Shown piece after piece: positions 53,201 through 64,000 of a stretch of DNA of 64,000 nucleotides. Below the pieces are notes generated by a model. That model was not told where the DNA came from and made no database searches. It was given only the letters and a program-made list of their open reading frames with translations. The position numbers and the translations under genes were made by a program. The DNA is taken from assembly GCA_041392505.1 (NCBI GenBank), contig JAWKLX010000008.1:164870-228869 (forward strand). Direction: 5' to 3'. Numbering within the stretch: the stretch's first letter is position 1; every line of letters starts with the position of its first letter. The stretch comes from UBA6168 sp041392505. Its GTDB lineage: Bacteria > Bacteroidota > Bacteroidia > Chitinophagales > Saprospiraceae.

Positions 53201-54068
53201 CAGCAACTGGACAGAAGATGCTTCAACCAACGATTTGATTGCCAAGCTGTTGCATAACTATAGCATCAAACTCAACGAGGAAGTTGGGCGGTACAAAAGG
53301 GAAAAATTCAACATCAGTATTGGTGATGAGTTGCCAGCAGGTGTCTTGAAATTGGCCAAAGTTTACATTGCCAAAAAACGTAAGTTGAAAGTGGGTGACA
53401 AATTGGCTGGACGCCACGGTAACAAAGGTATTGTTTCCAGAATCGTCCGGTTGGAAGACATGCCTTTCACAGAGGATGGCGAACCAGTGGATATCGTTTT
53501 GAACCCACTTGGTGTACCTTCAAGGATGAACCTCGGCCAAATCTTCGAAACAGTATTGGGTTGGGCGGGCCTAAAGAAAGGGGTCAAATTTGCAACCCCG
53601 ATCTTTGATGGAGCTTCTCAGCAAGAAATCGAAGATTATATCCAGAGTGAAAACTTGCCATCCTTGGGTCAAACTTGGCTATACGATGGTGATACAGGTA
53701 CCCGCTTCCATCAGCAAGCAACCGTGGGCGTCATTTATATGTTGAAATTGTCGCACATGGTAGATGATAAGATGCACGCACGTTCCATCGGGCCTTACTC
53801 GCTCATCACGCAGCAGCCTTTGGGTGGTAAAGCCCAGTTTGGTGGACAGCGTTTTGGTGAGATGGAGGTTTGGGCATTGGAAGCCTTCGGTGCTGCTTCT
53901 ATTCTACAGGAATTGCTTACGCTCAAATCGGATGATATTGTTGGCCGTGCGAAGGCTTATGAAGCTATCGTTAAAGGTGACGTATTGCCAGAGCCAAATA
54001 TTCCTGAATCCTTCAACGTACTTGTCCACGAATTACGTGGTCTCGCATTGGATGTGAAATTTGATTAA
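50247..54068 (+). CDS. rpoB: DNA-directed RNA polymerase subunit beta
   Basis: The 1273-residue catalytic subunit. It starts with [30 protein letters not shown] and carries the rifampicin-region segment [68 protein letters not shown]. The standard Ser/Asp/His/Arg residues of that region are present, so no resistance change is seen. The C-terminus has the usual [26 protein letters not shown]. The insertions after residue 800 are of the Bacteroidota type. Confidence 0.98.
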   Translation: [1273 protein letters not shown]

Positions 54069-54079
54069 AGAAAGAAAAC

Positions 54080-54150
54080 GGTAGACGGCAGACGGTAGAA
54101 GGTTGACGGCAGAAGCTGCACCATCCACCGTCCACCGTCCGCCGTCTACC
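54080..54150. repeat. Hairpin of heptanucleotide units between rpoB and rpoC
   Basis: Left arm GGTAGA, CGGCAGA, CGGTAGA, AGGTTGA and right arm CATCCAC, CGTCCAC, CGTCCGC, CGTCTAC are both period-7 and inverted with respect to each other, so the whole gap can fold as a long hairpin. It lies in the 94-bp gap within an operon that must be read through. Confidence 0.8.
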
Positions 54151-54162
54151 TAATTTTTTAAT

Positions 54163-58482
<4,320 letters not shown>

Positions 58483-58525
58483 AGAATAGACCTCGGTACG
58501 AACCGAGATATTGTTAGCAGAGATA

Positions 58526-58553
58526 GGGGTGGCGCTTGCGCTGCCCCTTTTTT
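58526..58553 (+). terminator. Terminator of the rpoBC operon
   Basis: GGGGTGGC (58526-58533) pairs with GCTGCCCC (58540-58547, one G-U) and is followed by six T, 44 bp beyond the rpoC stop. It ends the long transcription/translation block. Confidence 0.9.
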
Positions 58554-58611
58554 ATTAAGATAAAATGGTAATTTGTAATAACGTAGGCTAACTCAGAGGT
58601 GGGGGATTCTT

Positions 58612-59148
58612 ATGAATACAATGGAAAAATTAAAAATCATATCAATCTGTTTGTTTTCAATATTTTCTGGATGTGAAAATATTGAAAAACAAAATGGAGC
58701 TAAAACTTCAAATTCAAAAATAGATTCGATAGGCCAAGTTCATCTTGATAAGAATGATGAAGTCGGATTAAAAATACATACAGATTTCAAATGCACTCCA
58801 TGCAATATTAATGCAGTAGTTAAATTTGAAAATAATTTCAATAATCTGAATGAGGAACTCATTACTGAGTTTTTATGCACGTTCGATTCTTTGTGTAAAA
58901 TGAATGTTGAATATTCAGAATACAGTAATGAAATGCTATTTCGTTTTTTAGATAAATATCCGGATCAGTATTTAGTAAATATGATGAATAGACATCTTTT
59001 AAAAACTCAAGCATATATTTTTCAGGTTTTATCTGAACCCGTTAATGATGAATACGATGTTGATACTTTAATAAATAGAATTACCAATTGCCAAGTCGAA
59101 GGTTTTGATGAAATAAAGATGAAAACTATTAAGGCATTAGGGAAGTAA
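58612..59148 (+). CDS. Small lipoprotein of unknown function
   Basis: A protein of 178 residues with a lipobox (FSIFSGC, Cys about 21). The mature part is rich in Asn, Lys and Glu, contains FKCTPCN and a helical middle (YSNEMLFRFLDKYPDQYLVNMMNRHLLKTQAYIFQVL). The GC content is much lower than in rpoC, in line with recent transfer. ATG at 58621 is an alternative start. No family is recognised. Confidence 0.6.
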   Translation: MNTMEKLKIISICLFSIFSGCENIEKQNGAKTSNSKIDSIGQVHLDKNDEVGLKIHTDFKCTPCNINAVVKFENNFNNLNEELITEFLCTFDSLCKMNVEYSEYSNEMLFRFLDKYPDQYLVNMMNRHLLKTQAYIFQVLSEPVNDEYDVDTLINRITNCQVEGFDEIKMKTIKALGK

Positions 59149-59349
59149 TCCCCAGTTGCCACAAGTATAAAAAGCGATCGTTCTTTCAAATTTATCCCCG
59201 CATAACTTGAAAGTTGTTGTCGGGGAGTTTGCAACTACCAAAGCCAGAAACTTTCAATACATGCAACAATGCGGGGGGCAGCCCTTTCTGGCTTGGGCAG
59301 TCATAGACTGCACGTCGGGGCCTCGGAAAAGCTTTCGGAAATGCAGTCC

Positions 59350-59460
59350 AATCAGTCCAAAAGCAAACAAATGAAGCATTAGGTGGGATCTTAAATTTTG
59401 TAACAGGGCTATTTACAGAAAGCACTAAATCTGTAGCAACCGACATTATTGACGAAAATT
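59350..59460 (+). pseudogene. Gene remnant (C-terminal tail)
   Basis: The frame reads GKAFGNAVQSVQKQTNEALGG...ATDIIDEN-stop, with no start codon and an upstream stop. The amphipathic, protein-like sequence suggests the tail of a lost gene in the decayed tract. Its origin is unknown. The flanking gap (59149-59469) shows nothing else. Confidence 0.4.
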
Positions 59461-59469
59461 AAAAATAAT

Positions 59470-59964
59470 ATGAAATCAAAAATATTTTGGATTACTGTAA
59501 TATTTTTATTGTCCTTTATTTTTTTTAGAGGTAAAAACAAAAATAAAAAGTTATTGCAAAATATTGAATATGCCCAAGGTTACGTAATTAAAGTCAGAGC
59601 AGGTGTTGTTACAGGTGGAGGTATCCAATTTCGCATTATTGATAGAGAAACCAATTATAATTTATTAATGCCTTGGGGGGTAGAGTGTGAAGCAAAAGTA
59701 AAGGAAATGCTTTTAAATTTAAGCAATATTATCCCTTTGGCAGTCATGACCATTTGTTGTTGGTATGTTTCTGGGGCAAAGCCAAAATTTCGATTTTCAT
59801 ACGGAAGATATTGGCAGAGTTCCAAGAAGGATACGATATTATTGAGACCATTAGTGGTGGAATTTTATTTTGTAGGGATAGTTGTTAATGGGATTCAAGA
59901 TTCGTATATGGAGAGAGCCGTGTCATTAGACTCAATAAAGGGGAGGTATTGTGGAAGAAGGTGA
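59470..59964 (+). CDS. Hypothetical protein, probably truncated and fused to a pseudogene start
   Basis: From ATG 59470 (MKSKIFWITVIFLLSFIFF) there is an N-terminal membrane anchor, then a short soluble part (GYVIKVRAGVVTGGGIQFRIIDRETNYNLLMPWGVECEAKVKE). After residue 79 the reading enters what looks like a new signal peptide (MLLNLSNIIPLAVMTICCWYVSGA, from 59707). The first 79 residues are therefore likely a cut-off gene, and the rest belongs to the decayed T9SS gene downstream. Not recognised as a known family. Confidence 0.4.
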   Translation: MKSKIFWITVIFLLSFIFFRGKNKNKKLLQNIEYAQGYVIKVRAGVVTGGGIQFRIIDRETNYNLLMPWGVECEAKVKEMLLNLSNIIPLAVMTICCWYVSGAKPKFRFSYGRYWQSSKKDTILLRPLVVEFYFVGIVVNGIQDSYMERAVSLDSIKGRYCGRR

Positions 59965-61146
59965 TTGACTATGAATTTACCAAGGTGTTGGAGCCAGCGG
60001 GTGATGACGGATGCCTTGTTTTGGAACATCCGGTTTATTTAGTTTAGGTGATTTATATGTTTTCTAAGAATTGAATGCTGACGGAACAGAGGAGTGGACA
60101 AAATCCATCAAAATGGGAATTGACCAAATCATACCTGAAGATGTATTAAAATTACCTGATGGCTCTCATGTCGTAGTCGGAGACATGATGAAGGTGGCGA
60201 ATCGTGAGGATGTTCACTTAAACTGGATCCGGTTTTGAGATGGTATGGATTAGAAAATATATACGATTGGATGGAAAGAGCTAACTCAGTTGATGTGGCT
60301 GTTGATGGCGGGTTTATCATTGGAGGTGATATATGGAAGGACTATAACGAAGATATTTACTTGGTGAAAACAGATAGCCTTGGTTTCATTGAATGGGCTT
60401 TTTAATATGGCGGTGGTTATGCCAACATTGTCAGCGATTGGGGGCAGAATGCCGTGTTTGTGCTGATGGCGGCATAGCCGTCTCAGGGATGGGGATTATA
60501 GTTGGAAGTAGTGGAGGAGAACCTTGATCAGATCATCGTAAAAACAGATTTGGACAGTAATGTAATCTGGGAAAACCGTTTTCAGTAGGGTATTGGGGAG
60601 GGTTTATTGTTAACGGTCCCGAAGGCGGCATCATGAATTTATGCGCTGATGAGAATGGTCCTATCCTTTACCCGCACAACGGGACAGTGAAATTGAATGG
60701 CAAAAGAAACTTTTTTTTTTAGCGAGTGGCATAATTCACGAAATTATACAGTAGCGCGTGTTACACAGAGCGGTGGGTACATGATAGTGGGCAACTTAAA
60801 CCTTGATGACGGGAGTATTCACGATGACCCCATTTTCGCAGTAGTGACTGACAAAAACGGAAACATCACCAGCGAGTTCACCATTGACTTTGAGAGGCCT
60901 GTTGTGAAAGTTTTCCCCAACCCAGCAACAGATTACGTGAACTTTTCTTTTTCAGATTTGAATGGGCAAGGAGAAGAAATGGAATTGAGGATATTCACGG
61001 TAAATGGGAAGGGTGTTTATCAAAATAAATTTACTAATTCGATTGCAATACCAACCTATAAAGGAATGGAAGAAAAGGGTATTTATTTTTATGAAATAAC
61101 CTATAAAGAGAAGCAGAAATGGATAGGGAAATTTCTGGTTAATTAA
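59707..61146 (+). pseudogene. Decayed T9SS-secreted protein with Delta-60-like repeats
   Basis: Pieces of one protein lie in changing frames: a signal peptide and FRFSYGRYW; EGYDIIETISGG; SRVIRLNKGEVLWKKVIDYEFTKVLEPAGDDGCLVLEHP; VLKLPDGSHVVVGDMM; VDGGFIIGGDIWKDYNEDIYLVKTDSLGFIEW; QIIVKTDLDSNVIWENRF. These are the repeats of a common Bacteroidota surface protein (…LVKTDSLGNIxW). The C-terminal 149 codons (60697-61146) remain open and end with a T9SS sorting domain (VKVFPNPATDYVNFSF). At least five frameshifts and several stops break it. Confidence 0.75.
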
Positions 61147-61280
61147 GGTATTGGCTGTTGTAACCCGCTGGCGCAGGACTGCGTCCTGTGCCATTGCATA
61201 ATTAATGTTTATTGGTGCAGGCTGTCGTGCCCTGAACTACCCCTCCCATATTTTTTATATTAAAATTTTCAATAAATCGT

Positions 61281-61310
61281 TTTGATAATTAGAAAGAGGG
61301 ATTATCTTTG
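61281..61310 (+). promoter_or_regulatory. Consensus Bacteroidota promoter without a clear gene
   Basis: TTTG at 61281-61284 is 18 bp from TATCTTTG at 61303-61310, a full match. The next convincing gene begins 810-870 bp downstream, so it would give a long leader, a small RNA or the short ORF at 61354. Confidence 0.65.
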
Positions 61311-61353
61311 CTCAACGAATTGAACAAACCGATTTTATAATCCAAAACTGAAC

Positions 61354-61461
61354 ATGACCATGAACCGATCAAAGTTTACACATTCCCTTCACTGGCGTTT
61401 CTGCCACTTTATTTTTTTCCATCTTTTAAAAGTCCGGCTCCTACCCATCCAGCGAAGCTAA
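61354..61461 (+). CDS. Possible 35-residue short ORF
   Basis: ATG at 61354, 44 bp after the consensus promoter, opens a 35-codon frame (MTMNRSKFTHSLHWRFCHFIFF...). The composition suggests a signal-peptide-like start of a lost surface protein, or a leader peptide. Chance cannot be excluded. Confidence 0.25.
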   Translation: MTMNRSKFTHSLHWRFCHFIFFHLLKVRLLPIQRS

Positions 61462-62066
61462 TGCTTTGTGTTTGGTGGTGAAATAAAGACTTTTATTAAC
61501 CTACCCCTTTTCGGCACGGACGGTTTTTTTAATTTAATAAATGCCAGCGTTTAATTTTCCTTCAATTAAAACTGGATTAATTTATTTTAATAATCAAAAC
61601 CGCTACTTGGACATCTACCGAAAGATCCCCACAATCGCTATTGGAAAATTGCACATGGCTTTAAAGGCGTAATTATTTAATTGGCGATTAAATATTGCTG
61701 GTAATAATTGAGTTGCCTTATTTATTATTTTATTTTTCAAATGCTGAAGATGCCTGTGATTAAAGGTGTTCTTGTGCTATTTGAAACAATAAAATAAATG
61801 TCCTTTTTATTTACTGGAAAACAAAACTTACAAAAAAAAAGAACAGTGTGTAGCTGATTCTAACAGGTGGTTTATTGCCATAAAATATTAATTAAAATAA
61901 AAATGGGAGGAGTGTAAATAACCCTTATAAAACAAAAAAGAACAGCCGATTTAATTTATTAAAAAGCAGGTTAATGTTTTTAATTAATCTGCTATTAACC
62001 AAACCGATTCTTTAACTAAAAAGATAATGCAAAGTGGAAAATGAATAATTAATAACCGTGAAAAAA

Positions 62067-62114
62067 TTCACCGTTCACCATTTACCATTCACCATTTACC
62101 ATTCACCATTATCC
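62067..62114. repeat. Heptanucleotide repeat before the large adhesin gene
   Basis: The units TTCACCA and TTTACCA alternate for five copies after TTCACCG, ending about ten bases before the possible start codon at 62123. Confidence 0.8.
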
Positions 62115-62179
62115 TGTTGTCCATGAAAAAAGCGATGACACCGTTTTCCCAAAGACAGCACACCTTACACTCTACCACC

Positions 62180-64000
62180 ATGACACAAAGAACAACTTTA
62201 ATTAAAAAACGAATTTTAGAAAAAATTAAACAGTTTAACGATTCGCTATTAACAATTATAATCCTACTAATTACCACGGCCTTTCCGGCCGTGGTAAATG
62301 CACAAGTTTTTTGCAGTATGGCCTGCAACAATTCCGTCAACGTATCGATCCCAGCCGTCTGTGAGGCAGAGATTATATACGATATGATTTTGGAGGGCAC
62401 TTATAATTCCAACAACTGCTCCCCCAACGGGCCAGGTGCTTTTGAAGTGGTGGTTATGAACCAAGCGGGGGCCGTGCTGCCCACCAGCCCTTTTGTCGAT
62501 TCAACACATATCGGCAAGACCTTTCTCGTGAAAGTAAAACACATAGGCTCTGGTAACAACTGTTGGGGCAGCATCAACGTGGAAGACAAATTGGCGCCCA
62601 ACCTGGTCTGCCCTCCCGATGTGACTGTCGCCTGTACCGAGTCTACTGGTGTTGGGGCAACGGGGACGGCGACAGCTACTGACTGTTCCTCCGTCACGTT
62701 GAGCTACAACAGCAGCAGCCAAAATTATGGCTGCAATGCTGGCATCGCTGGCAAAGTCGTGCGGACGTGGTCGGCAGTGGATCAATACGGCAATTCCAAA
62801 AATTGTATCCAAGACATCAACATTGCGCAGCCTTCCGTCAACGACGTGGAATGGCCGCTCAACCTCGACGATATTTCCGCTCCCTCCCTCAATTGCGAAA
62901 ACCCGAACATACTCCCATCCAACACTGGAGCACCGACCATCAACGGGCAGCCCATACCCAATGGGTCAGGCTTTTGCAGCATGGCTGTAGATTACGATGA
63001 CCTGACCCTGACAATTTGTGAGAACAGTTTCAAAATCCTCCGCACCTGGACGGTGGTTTATTGGTGCTCCAGTTCAATTATTACCCACACACAGGTTATT
63101 TCGGTAAAAGACAAAACCGCTCCCAATCTGACATGTCCAGCACCTTTGACGGTGGGCACGACCAGTTCGATCCAATGCAAGGCTTCGGTCATTTTGCCTG
63201 TCATTGGGATTTCAGACAACTGCTCTTCCAATTTTACAGTAGTCATGAGTACGCCAATGGGCAATGTGGCGGGCAATGGCGGCATCATTCACAATGTGAA
63301 TACGGGCACTTATTCAGTGACCTACCACGTCATGGACGATTGTATGAACTCCGCTTCGTGCAACGTGGGACTGACGGTGGTAGACGACGATGCCCCGACT
63401 GTGATCTGCGATGAATTCACAGTGACCACGCTGAACAACACTGGCGTTGCGATCATTTTTGCTTCCACATTCGATGATGGTACGTACGACAATTGTGGTT
63501 ATTTCAACCTTTCCGTTCGACGGATGCAAGCGGCTTGTGGCAGCCCGGCCACCTTTGGGCCATCGGTCAAGTTTTGTTGCGAGGACGTGGGGGAAGATGT
63601 GCAGGTGGAAATGAAAGCGACCGACACCGCTGGGAATACCAACTCGTGCATGGTCATCGTGCATGTGGATGACAATTCTCAACCAGCAATTCTTTGCCCG
63701 CCTGCCGTCACTTTGACGTGCCAACAAGACCCAACTGACCTCAACTTGACGGGCGAACCTCAGACCGTATTGGCCTGTGGAACAGCGAACCTTTCTTTTG
63801 GTGACAACGGCAACGTAAACCAATGTGGTGTGGGAACGATCACCCGGACTTGGACAGCTACGGCTGGAAATGGCAATAGCAGTACTTGTAACCAACTCAT
63901 CACTTTACAGGACAACACGCCTACCAACATCATTTTCCCTCCGGACTATTATGCGACAGGCTGTACTGCACTCAGTGATCTTCAGCCTGAAAACTTACCC
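62180..64000 (+). CDS. Large Cys-rich secreted adhesin-like protein, 3' end outside window
   Basis: The frame is open to the window edge: 607 codons from ATG 62180 (626 from ATG 62123). The start at 62180 is chosen because a basic N-terminus and signal peptide follow (SLLTIIILLITTAFPAVVNAQ). The mature part consists of repeated HYR-like units of about 80 residues: VEDKLAPNLVCPPDVTVACTESTG, VKDKTAPNLTCPAPLTVG, VVDDDAPTVICDEFTV, VDDNSQPAILCPPAVTLTCQ, each with conserved Cys and Trp. Such proteins in Saprospiria usually end in a T9SS sorting domain, which would lie outside the window. A surface adhesin is inferred. Confidence 0.8.
   Translation, partial: MTQRTTLIKKRILEKIKQFNDSLLTIIILLITTAFPAVVNAQVFCSMACNNSVNVSIPAVCEAEIIYDMILEGTYNSNNCSPNGPGAFEVVVMNQAGAVLPTSPFVDSTHIGKTFLVKVKHIGSGNNCWGSINVEDKLAPNLVCPPDVTVACTESTGVGATGTATATDCSSVTLSYNSSSQNYGCNAGIAGKVVRTWSAVDQYGNSKNCIQDINIAQPSVNDVEWPLNLDDISAPSLNCENPNILPSNTGAPTINGQPIPNGSGFCSMAVDYDDLTLTICENSFKILRTWTVVYWCSSSIITHTQVISVKDKTAPNLTCPAPLTVGTTSSIQCKASVILPVIGISDNCSSNFTVVMSTPMGNVAGNGGIIHNVNTGTYSVTYHVMDDCMNSASCNVGLTVVDDDAPTVICDEFTVTTLNNTGVAIIFASTFDDGTYDNCGYFNLSVRRMQAACGSPATFGPSVKFCCEDVGEDVQVEMKATDTAGNTNSCMVIVHVDDNSQPAILCPPAVTLTCQQDPTDLNLTGEPQTVLACGTANLSFGDNGNVNQCGVGTITRTWTATAGNGNSSTCNQLITLQDNTPTNIIFPPDYYATGCTALSDLQPENLP
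62271..62297. other. Perfect hairpin inside the signal-peptide coding region
   Basis: TTACCACGGCC (62271-62281) pairs with GGCCGTGGTAA (62287-62297) around a five-base loop. It lies about 90 bp after the chosen start codon. Confidence 0.6.

Larger units (their letters stand above)
61147..62066. other. 920-bp AT-rich gap
   Basis: It contains a consensus promoter (61281-61310), a short ORF (61354-61461) and otherwise very AT-rich sequence without coding signals. It separates the decayed gene from the large adhesin. Confidence 0.5.

Overview
The window comes from the chromosome of a Bacteroidota bacterium, most likely of the Saprospiria (Saprospira/Lewinella/Haliscomenobacter-like). The support is direct: several secreted proteins end in type IX secretion (T9SS) C-terminal sorting domains, one carries SprB-type repeats, there is a PorZ-like protein, a TPR histidine kinase is paired with a LytTR regulator, and promoters match the Bacteroidota consensus (TTTG, 17-19 bp, TAnnTTTG). 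The order xerC, hpf, tRNAs, tuf, tRNA-Trp, secE, nusG, rplKAJL, rpoBC is typical of the phylum.

Layout. 0-4.5 kb: methionine sulfoxide repair (msrA and a cut-off msrB), a DEAD-box helicase, a GNAT acetyltransferase and a YafK-type L,D-transpeptidase. 4.5-16.3 kb: a large modular T9SS adhesin, a voltage-gated K+ channel, an MscS channel, a coiled-coil membrane protein, a PorZ-like propeller protein and a lipoprotein esterase, with two copies of a dispersed structured repeat. 16.5-22 kb: a two-component system and a long helical protein. 22-27 kb: a MACPF (perforin-like) lipoprotein followed by a leucine-rich/MopE-type T9SS protein. 27-34.4 kb: an SGNH hydrolase, a flippase-like membrane protein, two toxin-antitoxin operons each bounded by copies of the 3' end of an amidohydrolase gene, and the amidohydrolase/TolB-propeller gene itself, split by clustered indels. 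34.6-43 kb: a TPR membrane protein, a cysteine-dioxygenase-like cupin, a broken M14 carboxypeptidase, and a three-gene set of two ATP-grasp ligases plus an aspartoacylase-like deacylase. 43-58.5 kb: the conserved translation/transcription core. 58.5-64 kb: a low-GC, partly decayed accessory tract ending in a large Cys-rich T9SS-type adhesin that runs off the window.

Most notable is 29.4-31.1 kb. The last codons of the amidohydrolase gene (ending CCQKN-stop) occur three times, and each of the two toxin-antitoxin operons fits exactly between two copies. This looks like repeated cassette insertion at a gene end, with the end rebuilt each time. Other points of interest are the two-copy structured element with covarying helices, period-7 tandem repeats in many intergenic gaps, the ATP-grasp/deacylase cluster, and the MACPF lipoprotein.

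Between about 32 and 40 kb three long genes carry several single-base frameshifts each, with the protein continuing in another frame. Sequence error and true gene decay cannot be told apart from the sequence alone. All functional calls rest on motif recognition by eye; no database search was run.
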